Source: CAVWSM01 sp963757805
Lineage (GTDB): Bacteria; Actinomycetota; Actinomycetes; Jiangellales; Jiangellaceae
DNA length: 64,000 bases
Assembly (NCBI GenBank): GCA_963757805.1
Contig: CAVWSM010000006.1
Span: 620,001 to 684,000 of the forward strand
Direction of reading: 5' to 3'
Both the position numbers and the translations under genes were made by a program. Of this stretch, positions 37,244-46,660 are shown piece after piece. Positions within the stretch are counted from its first letter, which is position 1, and every line of letters starts with the position of its first letter. Below the pieces are notes generated by a model. That model searched no databases. It was not told the DNA's origin and saw only the letters and a list, made by a program, of their open reading frames with translations.

Positions 37244-38317
37244 CTATGCGCTGCTGGAGCGCTGGACGCGTTGCTGCAGCAGCACTGCGGCGATGATGAT
37301 TGCGCCCTTGGCGACGGCCTGGTTCGACGTGTCGAGGTTGTTGAGGGTGAAGACGTTGGTGAGTGTCGTGAAGATCAGCACGCCGAGGACGGTGCCGACG
37401 ATGGTGCCCCGCCCGCCGCTGAGCAGGGTGCCGCCGATGACGACCGCGGCGATGGCGTCGAGCTCGTAGAGCTGACCGTGGGTCGAGCTGCCTGTCGTCG
37501 TGCGCGCGACGAGCATGACGGCGGCGATGCCGCACGCGACTCCGACGAGGACGTACAGAAGTGCGGTGTGTCGCTTGACCTTGATGCCGGCGAGCCGGGC
37601 CGCCTCGGCGTTGCCGCCGACGGCGATCGTGCGGCGGCCGAAGGTCGTGCGGTTGAGCAGGATCCAGCCGGCGATCGCGACCAGCGCGAAGATGATCACG
37701 AGCCGCTCGACGCCGAGCACCTCGCCGTTGAAGAAGTCGACGAACTCGCGCACGGTCACGATCTGCGTGCGCCGCTCGGAGATGATCTCCGCGAGGCCGC
37801 GCGCCGCTGCGAGCATCGCCAGGGTGACGATGAACGGAGCGATCCGGCCGTAGGCGATGAGCACACCGTTGACGAGGCCGCATCCGGCCCCGACCGCGAG
37901 CGCCACGAACACCATGACGATCCAGTGCGTGTCCTCGGCCATCGTCTGCGTCGCGACCGTGGTCGCCCAGACAGACGCCAGCGCGGTGATGGCGCCGACG
38001 GACAGGTCGATGCCGCCACCGATGATCACGAACGTCATCCCGACGCTGATGACGCCGATGACCGAGGCCAGTCGCAGGATGGTCTCGACGTTGTCGACGC
38101 TGGCGAACCGGTCACCCGCGGTGGCCACGCCGACGATTACGAGGATGAGTAGCGCGATGACCAGGCCGAGGTTGCGACCTGCGGGGCTCGCCAGAACGCG
38201 AACGAGTCTCGACTCCTGTGCTGCCGGCCGAGCCGCCTCCGCCTCCACCCGCTGATGCTCGTCAGGGGGTGGCACGGCCGAGGGCTGCGCCGTCGTGGGG
38301 GTGTTGGGCTCGCTCAC
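37244..38317 (-). CDS. Ribose-type ABC transporter permease
   Basis: This RbsC-like permease of 357 residues has about ten hydrophobic segments. Family blocks include GMTFVIIGGGIDLSVGAITA, the EAA-like loop VGGNAEAARLAGIKVKRHTA, and ELDAIAAVVIGGTLLSGGRG near the C-terminus. Its hydrophilic N-terminus is about 45 residues long. The ATG overlaps the ATPase stop, so the two are coupled. The substrate is a monosaccharide or small glycoside by family. Confidence 0.9.
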   Translation of the reverse strand: MSEPNTPTTAQPSAVPPPDEHQRVEAEAARPAAQESRLVRVLASPAGRNLGLVIALLILVIVGVATAGDRFASVDNVETILRLASVIGVISVGMTFVIIGGGIDLSVGAITALASVWATTVATQTMAEDTHWIVMVFVALAVGAGCGLVNGVLIAYGRIAPFIVTLAMLAAARGLAEIISERRTQIVTVREFVDFFNGEVLGVERLVIIFALVAIAGWILLNRTTFGRRTIAVGGNAEAARLAGIKVKRHTALLYVLVGVACGIAAVMLVARTTTGSSTHGQLYELDAIAAVVIGGTLLSGGRGTIVGTVLGVLIFTTLTNVFTLNNLDTSNQAVAKGAIIIAAVLLQQRVQRSSSA

Positions 38318-39819
38318 GCGGCTCTTCCTTCCATGACTAGGTCGAGCACCTTGTGCTCGTCTATCTCGGCGGCTGGGCCTTGGTGCACGACGCGGCCCTC
38401 TCGAAGGACGAGCACGCGGTCGGCCAACCCCAGGACTTCGGGCACCTCGCTGCTGACGAGGACGATGGCGACACCGCTGTCGGCCAACTTGCGGATGAGG
38501 GTGTAGAGCTCGCTGCGGGCGCCCACGTCGACGCCGCGCGTCGGCTCGTCGAGCAGGAGCACGCGGCAGTCCTTGAGCAGCCAGCGCGCGAGGACGACCT
38601 TCTGCTGGTTGCCGCCCGACAGGGTGCGCGCTTCACGCTGCGGGTTGTGCGGTCGGATGTCGAGCGCAGCGACCTGCTCCGTGGTTGCCGCGGCCTCTGC
38701 CGAGCGGCTTAGGAAGCCCGCGTTGGCGAACCGTGAGAGCGACGCCAGCGTGATGTTGCTGACCACCGACTCGCTGAGGATCAGGCCTTGGCTCTTGCGC
38801 TCCTCGGGGCACAGTCCGACGCCGGCGGAGACCGCCATGCTGACCGAGCCATTGCGCAGCTTGCGACCGCTGACTGACACGCTGCCGGCTTGCGAACGCC
38901 TGGCGCCGTAGACCGTCTCGAGAATCTCCGACCGACCCGAGCCGACCAGCCCGGCAAGGCCGACTATCTCGCCCGGACGGACATCGAACGAGACATCTCG
39001 GAACTCGCCGGGGCGACTCAGTGCCTGCACGGACAGCACCGCCTCGCCTCCGGCGGGTTCGGTGCGCCGGGGCGGGAAGACGTACTCAACCGTGCGGCCG
39101 GTCATGAGACGGATGACGTCGGCGGTCGGCGTGTCCTTGGCCGACAGGCCGGTGGCGACGGTGCGTCCGTCCTTGAGCACGGTGACTCGGTCGCCGATCT
39201 CGCGGATCTCCTCCAGCCGGTGCGAGATGTAGATGACGGCGACACCGTCACGGGTGAGGTCGCGGATGACGGTGAACAGCCGCCTGACCTCTCCCTCGTC
39301 GAGGACGGCCGACGGCTCGTCCATGACGATGAGGCGTGCGTTGTGGGACAGAGCTCGCGCCATGCTGACGATCTGCTTGCCGGCGGCGGACAGCCGACCC
39401 AACTCGATGCCCGGTGAGATCTCCGGGTGCCCGAGCCGGGCGAGCAAGGCGGCGGTGGTGCGCTTCAGCTCGCCGCGCCGTGCGAAGCCCGCGGTGGCGA
39501 GCTCGTGTCCGAGGAAGATGTTCTCGGCGACTGACAGGCCGTCGACCAGGTCGAGCTCCTGGTAGATCGTGGCGATCCCGAGCCGCGTCGCCGCGGACGG
39601 GTTGGCGAGCCGCACCTGCTCGCCCTGCCAGGTGATCGTGCCCTCATCGGGCTGGTGTGCTCCGGCGAGGACCTTGATGAGGGTCGACTTTCCGGCGCCG
39701 TTCTGCCCGAGCAGGCAGTGCACCTCACCAGGCAGCACCTCGAGCTCGACCCCGTCGAGCGCGCGCACTCCCGGGAACTGCTTGACGATCCCCGTCATGT
39801 GCAGGATGGGATCGGTCAT
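38314..39819 (-). CDS. Sugar ABC transporter ATPase, tandem domains (RbsA/MglA type)
   Basis: There are two nucleotide-binding domains in 501 residues. Domain 1 has Walker A LLGQNGAGKSTLIKVLAG, the signature LSAAGKQIVSMARAL and Walker B LIVMDEPSAVLDEGE. Domain 2 has the degenerate Walker A GLVGSGRSEILE that is normal for the family, LSGGNQQKVVLARWL and LLLDEPTRGVDVG. It begins immediately after the ROK regulator (ATGA overlap) and drives uptake through the permease. Confidence 0.95.
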   Translation of the reverse strand: MTDPILHMTGIVKQFPGVRALDGVELEVLPGEVHCLLGQNGAGKSTLIKVLAGAHQPDEGTITWQGEQVRLANPSAATRLGIATIYQELDLVDGLSVAENIFLGHELATAGFARRGELKRTTAALLARLGHPEISPGIELGRLSAAGKQIVSMARALSHNARLIVMDEPSAVLDEGEVRRLFTVIRDLTRDGVAVIYISHRLEEIREIGDRVTVLKDGRTVATGLSAKDTPTADVIRLMTGRTVEYVFPPRRTEPAGGEAVLSVQALSRPGEFRDVSFDVRPGEIVGLAGLVGSGRSEILETVYGARRSQAGSVSVSGRKLRNGSVSMAVSAGVGLCPEERKSQGLILSESVVSNITLASLSRFANAGFLSRSAEAAATTEQVAALDIRPHNPQREARTLSGGNQQKVVLARWLLKDCRVLLLDEPTRGVDVGARSELYTLIRKLADSGVAIVLVSSEVPEVLGLADRVLVLREGRVVHQGPAAEIDEHKVLDLVMEGRAA

Positions 39820-41081
39820 CGGTCACCTCCACTGAGAACGTCGACATGAGTGGGGTCGGCGAACACCGACTGCAAGGCCAGGTGGGCGCCCCCGCGCGCC
39901 GCGGCAGTGAAGCCGAGGGTGGACGCGACGACCTCGCAGCCGCCGAGCCCGGGCGCCACGATGCGCGCGGCCATCTCCGTACGCATGGGATCGAGCAGGT
40001 ACGGCGCCAGCGGGGCGAAGTAGCCACCGAGGACGACGAGCTGCGGGTTGAACAGATTGGCGAGCACGGCCGCGCCCATGCCGAGACCGACGCCGACGGA
40101 GTGCAACGTGTCGAGGGTGCGCTGGTCGCCCGCGGCCGCGCGACCGCCGATGTGGTCGACGCGTGCCTCGACGTCGACCGTGCGGTCATGCAATGGGTCG
40201 TTGCCCGCAGCGGCACCGCGCAGCACCGCCTCGAAGCCGACCATCGTCTCCCAGCAGCCGCGGCGACCGCATCGGCAGTCGCGGCCGGCCGGATCGAGCT
40301 GCAGGTGTCCCACCTCGCCGGCAAAGCCGTTGGCGCCACGCAGCAATTGCCCACCAACGATCACACCGGCGCCCACGCCGAGCTCACCGGTGAGGTGAAC
40401 GACATCGGTCATCCCGACGCCACGGCCATAGGCGTGCTCGGCGACTACCGACAGGTTGGCGTCATTGCCCACGCGGATGGGCAGCGGTACGGAAAGTCGC
40501 GCCGCGACCTCATCCACCACGCGGACGCTCTGCCACCCGAAGTTGGGCGCGACGACAACATGTCCGCCCTCCTCGTCGACCAGACCAGGAAGGGCGATGT
40601 GCACCTCGAGGATGCGTGCGCCCACCGCCTCGGCGGCCGACGACGCGGACTCGATCAGGTCGGCCAGCCGGTCGACCACGACGTCCTCGCGATCCAGCAA
40701 TCCGGACACCGCGACGCGGCGGTCGAAGACCGTGCGACCGGAGAGATCAAGACCCACACCCGCGACGTGGTAGGCGTTGAGCTCGATGCCCAGCCCCCAG
40801 AGCCGGCGCCCGTCGACGGCCACCGACTGTCCGGGGCGGCCAGGCGAGCCGTCGGGGTGGGCGTCGCCCACGGTGACCAGGCCGCGCGCGGACAGCTCGC
40901 TCACCAGGGTCGACACGGTCGCCCGGTTGAGGCCGGTGTGCTCGGCGAGCCGGGCTCGGGACCAGGGGCCGTCGGTCCGCAGCAGGCCCAACACCGTCGC
41001 CAAGTTGTCCCGTCGCAGGCGCAGCTGGTCGGCCGACCGACCAGGTGTCCAGCCGGCGGGGCTTGCCTGCTGTGCGACCAC
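39816..41081 (-). CDS. ROK-family transcriptional regulator of the ABC operon
   Basis: A winged helix (ARLAEHTGLNRATVSTLVSE, about residues 45-65) is joined to a ROK sugar-sensor domain of about 320 residues. The ROK zinc motif is GEVGHLQLDPAGRDCRCGRR with the following GCWE. It contains VGNDANLSVVAEHAYGRG and the ROK glycine motifs. It is the first gene of the operon and overlaps the ATPase gene. Family members release DNA on sugar binding, so it probably represses the importer and the enzymes downstream. Confidence 0.9.
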   Translation of the reverse strand: MVAQQASPAGWTPGRSADQLRLRRDNLATVLGLLRTDGPWSRARLAEHTGLNRATVSTLVSELSARGLVTVGDAHPDGSPGRPGQSVAVDGRRLWGLGIELNAYHVAGVGLDLSGRTVFDRRVAVSGLLDREDVVVDRLADLIESASSAAEAVGARILEVHIALPGLVDEEGGHVVVAPNFGWQSVRVVDEVAARLSVPLPIRVGNDANLSVVAEHAYGRGVGMTDVVHLTGELGVGAGVIVGGQLLRGANGFAGEVGHLQLDPAGRDCRCGRRGCWETMVGFEAVLRGAAAGNDPLHDRTVDVEARVDHIGGRAAAGDQRTLDTLHSVGVGLGMGAAVLANLFNPQLVVLGGYFAPLAPYLLDPMRTEMAARIVAPGLGGCEVVASTLGFTAAARGGAHLALQSVFADPTHVDVLSGGDR

Positions 41082-41333
41082 AGGTGCTCCCCTCGCCTCG
41101 GCTTCTGTTGCGTCCGGGTTGCCGCGATGTGACTGAACACGGTGTTAGGTGTGTTGGGACGACAAACTAGGGAAGCGGCTAGGCGTTACGCAAGGGTTTC
41201 GAGCCAACTTTTGCAGATCAGTTGCAGAAGTGTGACTGATCGACTGCCGAAGTCACTCTTGCGGCGAGCAGGCGGCTCAACCGAAATGCCGGGATTGCCA
41301 TGGACCGACCCGTGGCGAATCGTGCTCGACTCG
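41082..41333. promoter_or_regulatory. Upstream region of the ROK-ABC operon
   Basis: TTGCAG occurs at 41211-41216 and 41222-41227, an 11-base period, i.e. one DNA turn, within the partly symmetric ACTTTTGCA...TGCAGAAGT. This is a candidate binding site for the ROK regulator. No gene is seen. Confidence 0.35.
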
Positions 41334-41393
41334 GCGATCAAGGAGAAATCGGGCACTCTCCTTGGGCTGAGTGCCCGATCTCTCCTTGATCGC
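41334..41393. terminator. 24-bp hairpin after the ThuA-GSDH gene
   Basis: The 24-base arms 41334-41357 (beginning GCGATCAAGGAGA) and 41370-41393 pair at 23 positions around a 12-nt loop. It lies 75 bases after the stop of the minus-strand ThuA-GSDH gene and in tandem with the next hairpin. Confidence 0.65.
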
Positions 41394-41407
41394 TGGCGTC
41401 CCAGGTT

Positions 41408-41454
41408 GATCTTGAGACATCCGCGGTACGGGGGCCCGCAGATGTCTCAAGATC
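41408..41454. terminator. GACATC-type hairpin after the ThuA-GSDH gene
   Basis: GATCTTGAGACATC (41408-41421) and its perfect inverse (41441-41454) enclose 19 bases. The structure sits just after the stop at 41468 on the minus strand. It differs at one arm position from the hairpin at 503-550, 41 kb away. Confidence 0.7.
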
Positions 41455-41467
41455 GCACCGGGACAGG

Positions 41468-44400
41468 TCAGGCTGGCGCGCCGATTCCGGCCCCGCCGAA
41501 CTCCGTCCAGTTGAGGTTGAAGAAGTTGTTCCCCGGCCCGCCCGGCACCGGCCGGAAGACGAGGAACACGTCATGCCGCCCGCCCGGATCAGTGATCGGG
41601 AAGGTCTGGCTTGCCCAGGTGTCTGCGTTTGCCGTGGGCAAGATTGTCACGCTGGTGAGCAGCGGACCGTCCACTGCGTCCAGGTGGACCTCCACGACTC
41701 CGGTGCCCGCCGCTCCACTGCCGCCCGAGGTGCGGAACGTCAACGAGTCGATGTTGACCAGGTTGAACGGGCCGTTGAGCTTGATCCAGTCACCGTTGCC
41801 GAGACTGCCTCGATGCACACCGGCGCCGCCGTCCGTGTTCACGGCGGTGTTGGTGCCTTGCTGCTCGACGGCGTGCTCGACCTCCTGCTTCTTCTGCCGG
41901 ATCTGGTGCTGGTCGACGGTGGTGAGTGCAGGCACGCCACCAACGGCGTTGTCGGTGTAGGACGCGCTGATCACGCCGAACACGTTGCCGCCGTGTGAGA
42001 CGTCGTCCGGATCGGTCGGCAACGTGCCGGTGCAGCCGGTTGTCGTGGCACCTGCGTGTCCGTGCGTGTCGTGACCAAGCACGAACGTCACCTCGACCCG
42101 ACTGCAGTCGATCGGGCCGTCCTCCGGGTCGCTCACGGTGACCGCGAATGGGATGACGTCGCCGAAGGCAAAAGTGCCGCCGTCGAGCGGCACCGTGACG
42201 TCGACCGAGGGCGCGGTGTTGCCCACGGTGATCGTCGTGTTGGCCGACGTGGCTTTGCCGCTGGAGTCAGTCACGGTCAATCGTGCCGTGTAGACGCCGT
42301 TCGTCGTGTACGTGTGGGTGGGGTTCGGGTCGATCGAGTCGGTCGAGCCGTTGCCGTCGAAGTCCCACGCGAACGCTGATCGACTCACCGGGGTCCGCGT
42401 CCCGCGAGCCTTCGCTGGAGAACTGCACCGTCAGCGGCGCCGGACCGCTCGTCACCGACGCCGCCAGGACGGCTTCAGGCACCCGCAGCCCCTTGACGTA
42501 CTCGACACGCACCATGCCGGCGTCCGGGTTGATGTTGAAGAAGCCATCGCCGTACGTGAGCAGGTAGAAGTTGCCGTCCTCGCCGAACTCCATGTCCATG
42601 GGGTTGTCGCACACGAACGGCCGTTCCGGGGTCGTGGGTGCCGGCCCGCACGGCAGCGTGTTGTTGATCTTGAAAACGTTGCCCTCGGAGTCGAGCCGGA
42701 TCTCTCGCAGGTAGTCCCGGGTGAACTCGCCGAAGATGAACGCGCCGTCCCAGTACTCCGGGAACTTCGTCGGGTTCGGGTTGTCGGGGTCGAAGTTGTA
42801 CGGCGCTGCGCCGTGCGGCCCCACCCCGCCGGTCCCGAGCTCGGGGAACAGCTGCGGGCAGGTGCCACCGGAGCCGTCGTAGTACGCGAGGCACGGCGTG
42901 CCGAGCGCAGCACCCGGCGTGTTGTCGCGGTAGGAGTACCAGATCTCGGGAGCGGTGATCGGCGGCGTCTCCACTAGCCCGGTGTTCCATCGCGACGTAT
43001 TGTCCGGCCCCTTCGTCGGGTTGTCGCACTCGAACTGCTGCGGCGGGTCATGCAGCGGCGTTCCGGTGTTGAAGTTCCATTGGTAGTAGGGCAGGTCCGG
43101 CGCGTAGCACACCGGCCAGCCGTAGTTGGACGGCTTGCGCACGATCTCGACTCGACCAGTGCCCGCCGGGCCGCGGAAGTTCTGCGGCGTCTGCGAGTCG
43201 GGTGAGTAGTCGGTGATGTACGCGACGTCGTTCTCGTCGAGACTGATGCGGAACGGGTTGCGGAAGCCCATCGCGTAGATCTCCGGCCGCGTCTTGTCAT
43301 TGACGTCAGCCGTCTCGTCGAACAGGTTGCCGGGCGGGATGGTGTAGGACCCGTCGTCCTGCACCTCGACGCGCAGGATCTTGCCGCGGAGATCGTTGGT
43401 GTTGAGCGCGGACCGGCGGGCGTCCACATGCGGTGCGTTGAACAGCCCGGCCGGCGTGATCATGTCGTTGAACGGTGCGAAGCCGCCGGAGCCGCCACCA
43501 CCCGCGGGGGTGTCGTCGCCGGTGACCATCCAGAGGTTGTTCTGCGAGTCGAAGGCGATGTCGCCGGCGACGTGGCAGCACGCTCCGCGGTTGACCTCCA
43601 CCTTCAGGATCTTCTGCTCACTGGCGAGGTCCAGGTGTGCCGGCTGCGACTCGGTCGCGTCCACGAACTTGAACCGCGACAGCTGGAAGTAGCCGAGCCA
43701 CGGGTCCCACACAGACGGGTCTGCGCCGGTGTTGGGCGCGTTGGCCGTCGGGGTCGTCGCGGGATACGGCGGCTCCATCGTCAGCGGTGAGTAGTAGAGG
43801 TACACCCATTTGTTGGTGGCGAACTGCCTTGTCCACCGCCGGGCCGTACATGCCGTCCTCGCTCGCCATGTAGACCGGGATCTGCGCGATCAGCGTCGTC
43901 GTGTTCGTGACCGGGTCATGCAGCCGTACGCCGCCGCGGCGGTCGGTCTGGATGACGCGGCCGTCGGGGAGAACATCGAAGCCGATTGGCTCGTTGAGAT
44001 TGGGCTGCGTGGTGACCGGTGTGAACTGGTAGTTGGCCAGGACGGTCGCACCACAGTCACCGTCGCCGACACCGGCCGCCCATTGGATGGCGCCGGCCAG
44101 GTGGTTACGGAACTCCGGCTCCGCGAAGCTGCCGACGGTGTCGCCACCGGCGGTGTAGAACGACCGACCGCCCTTGTAGTCCTGGCACCAGGTGATCGGG
44201 TGGTCAAAGCCCATGGTGCCGCCCGCGTACGTGCTCTCGTCCACCGTTGCGAGCACATGCTGCTTGCCGCGGACGTTGGACGTGAAGTTGTACCACTGGT
44301 CGGTGCGCTCCCAGTACTCCGGGAGGCTCTCGCTGGCCACGTGGACGCGGTCGGCAACCTTGATCGTCGCCTCGGTCACCGGGGACGAGCCGTTGGCCCG

Positions 44401-44859
44401 CGTACCGATGATGTCGGTGAGGAAGCCCCAGTCGGGCTCGGTCTCGATCGCCGAGTGGATGCCGACGAACCCACCGCCGTCGAAGAAGTAGTCCTCGAAT
44501 GCAGCCTGCTGGCCCGGCGTTAAGTACGTCGCCCGAAGTGTTGAGGAAGACAACAGCGCGGTACTTGCTTCAGGTGTGCTTCGTCGAACTTCCGGGCGTC
44601 GTCGGTGACCTGCACTGTGAACCGGTGCTGCTTGCCCAGCGGTTGATGGCGGCTACGCCGGCGGCAGTGGACGCGTGCTGTCCGGCCGAGCCGCCTTGGT
44701 GAACACCAGGACGCGGAACTGGTTGCCGTCGCTGCCGGGTGCGGAGCTGCGCAGCAGCCGAGCTCGGCGGGAGCGGCGGCAAGGCCGGCCGCTGACGAGG
44801 CCGAGCGCGGCGGCGCCGGCCGCCAGCCGTCTGGGGACGCGCTTGATACGTTGCTTCAT
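41468..44859 (-). CDS. Secreted ThuA - GSDH - PKD protein with C-terminal beta domain, several frameshifts (module 2)
   Basis: ATG 44859 opens a basic signal region (KQRIKRVPRRLAAGAAALGL). Domains follow in order: ThuA/GATase-like (NQFRVLVFTKAA; YFFDGGGFVGIHSAIETEPD, DWGF; GFDHPITWCQDYKGGRSFYT), a GSDH propeller (DVLPDGRVIQTDRRGGVRLH, VNRGACCHVAGDIAFDSQNN, EIYAMGFRNPFRISLDENDV), a PKD domain (WDFDGNGSTDSIDPNPTHTY), a second PKD-like unit, and a final CBM6-like domain ending NFFNLNWTEFGGAG. Breaks occur near 44700, 44650, 44585, 44520, 43825 and 42380. The whole is about 1,100 residues. It is probably one real exported protein acting with the Tat isomerase encoded upstream, but the number of breaks leaves decay possible. 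Confidence 0.75.
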
Positions 44860-44997
44860 GGGAGTCCTCTTCCTCCGCCTCGGGGGTGCACGGGGGCGAA
44901 GCCCCGTGTGTGGGGATTCCGTGCCGGCTCCGGTCGCCGTCGAGGCCAATCGAGTTGCGACCGGAGCTTTGGCTGCGCCTGTCTCCGGCGCGATGTG

Positions 44998-46350
44998 TCA
45001 GCCGCGCAGGTTGTTCATGTTGTAGGCGCTGAACGCGCGTGAAGCGCAGCGACTGACCGGGGTCCGCGCTGCCGCCAGGAGCGTTGTCCTGCTCGTAGTT
45101 GGGGTTGTGGAAGCCCTTCGCGCCCTGGTTCTTGAAGAATGTCTCGAAGTCGATGTCGCTGCTTGGGTCTCCGAACGGGACGAAGTTGTAGCCATTGCCG
45201 ACGCCCGGCGGGTCGACCGTGCGGTCACCGTCCTTGGCGTGGTACAACGCGAAGCGCTTGGTCTGCTGGGCGACAAGCGCTAGCGGGTCGAAGATGTCCT
45301 CGACCCGGTTGCCCTCCCAGTCGTAGCGCCAGCGCCACTGGTGCTGGGCGACATGCGCCCAATAGATGTCCAGCTCGATCACGACGAGGTCGGGGTCAGT
45401 GTTGTCGAGGTAGTGCTGCATGAGCCGCTTGCCCGACTCACCCCGCACCTGCGTCGGCGCGATCGGCGCCCCGGTCACCTTGTCCTGCGTGACCGTCACC
45501 ATGGGGCCGTCCTGCAGGAAGTTGTAGGCAGGCGAGTGGTTGTGGGTGTACATCTGGATGCCGAACTCGTTGACGCTGATCTTGTTAAGTGCCGTCCACT
45601 TCTCCGTCGAGATCGTCCACGGCTCGATGTTGCGGTTGTTAGCGCTGGTCGGATCGTTTCCGGTGCCCATGTACGGCATGCCGAGGATGGCCGCGAACTC
45701 GAGCTCGGTCCGCAGGCGATCTGGTCAGCCTCGTCGACATCGTCGCCGCCGGGACTGTTGGGGCCGAGCCACGTGTTCGGGATGAAGCCGTGGTTGCCGA
45801 TCGCCTCGAGGTCGAATTCGTCGAGGAACCCCCGCAGGGTGCGGCCGTAGGCGAGATAGGCAGCGCGCGACTCGGGGGTCGTCATACCGCCGGGGGCCGG
45901 GTTGGGGGCCGCGCCACCAGGGTTGGCAGCGTTCTGCCCGTAACCGGCGAACTCGACTTGCTTGATCCCGACGTCGGCGAGGAACTCGAAAAGCTCGCGC
46001 CAGCCACCGGGTAGCGGGACGAGCGGCCCCAAGTCGGTGGGGTCCTCCGGGAAGTTGGCACCTCCGAGGAATCCCATCGTCGGCGCCACACCGGCAGCGG
46101 CGCTTGCCGCAATGCCGAGCCGACCGGGCACGTCGCGCTGGGTGAACGTGATGGTGCCGACTTTGCCGCCCGGGATCAGCCGCCCGTTCCCGGCAACGGC
46201 GGTGCCGGCGAGCGGCCCGAGCACCGATCCGGACGCGGCAGCGACTGTGAGCCCAGCGGACCCGGCCAGGAACCGCCGACGGCTCAGCCCCGCTCCGCGA
46301 CCAACCTCAGACTCCGTAGATACGGAATCCCTCGATCTGTGTGCACGCAT
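44998..46350 (-). CDS. Tat-exported sugar phosphate isomerase/epimerase-like protein, two frameshifts (module 2)
   Basis: A twin-arginine signal (LSRRRFLAGSAGLTVAAASG) is followed by TITFTQRDVPGRLGI and a TIM barrel: FEFLADVGIKQVEFAGYGQN, GNHGFIPNTW, then in the next frame FGIQMYTHNHSPAYNF, LVVIELDIYWAHVAQHQW and FALYHAKDGDRTVD. Breaks lie near 45723 and 45060; the end reads AFSAYNMNNLRG. AGGAGGGTCACC precedes ATG 46350. It is the counterpart of the protein at 20499 but longer (about 450 residues), and its partner gene follows 138 bp downstream. Confidence 0.8.
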
Positions 46351-46660
46351 GGTGACCCTCCTGCGTGGCTGGTGGCGCCGAACAAGCGCCGGTGGGGTGG
46401 ACACGCGACGCATATGTGGCAGGTCGTCACTCTTAGGAGCGACCTGTCCGCGAGGCACGCTGACGGATCCGGCTTTGAGCCGGTGCAGTGAAAGCGTGAA
46501 GAGACTGCGAGTTTTGCCGACCAGTGCAACAAACTTCGCATGCCGTAAGGCCCCTCGTCGTCGCGCTGGGCCTAAGTTACGGCTCCGTTACCTAACGTTG
46601 CAATAGATGTCAGCGAACTTTCGCCGTTGACTTTCGGAAGCGCTGCTCGACGAAGTCGCG
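46351..46660. promoter_or_regulatory. Upstream region of module 2
   Basis: No gene is seen in this 310-bp gap between the Tat isomerase start and the ROK2 stop. It must hold the module 2 promoter. GTTGCAATAGATGTC near 46596 recalls the TTGCA-containing repeats before the other ROK operon, but this is a weak match. Confidence 0.3.

Noticed and set aside
35981..38152. Plus-strand open frame of more than 700 codons opposite the binding protein and permease
   Set aside because: It spans two certain genes on the other strand and has an Asp/Arg-rich composition typical of shadows.
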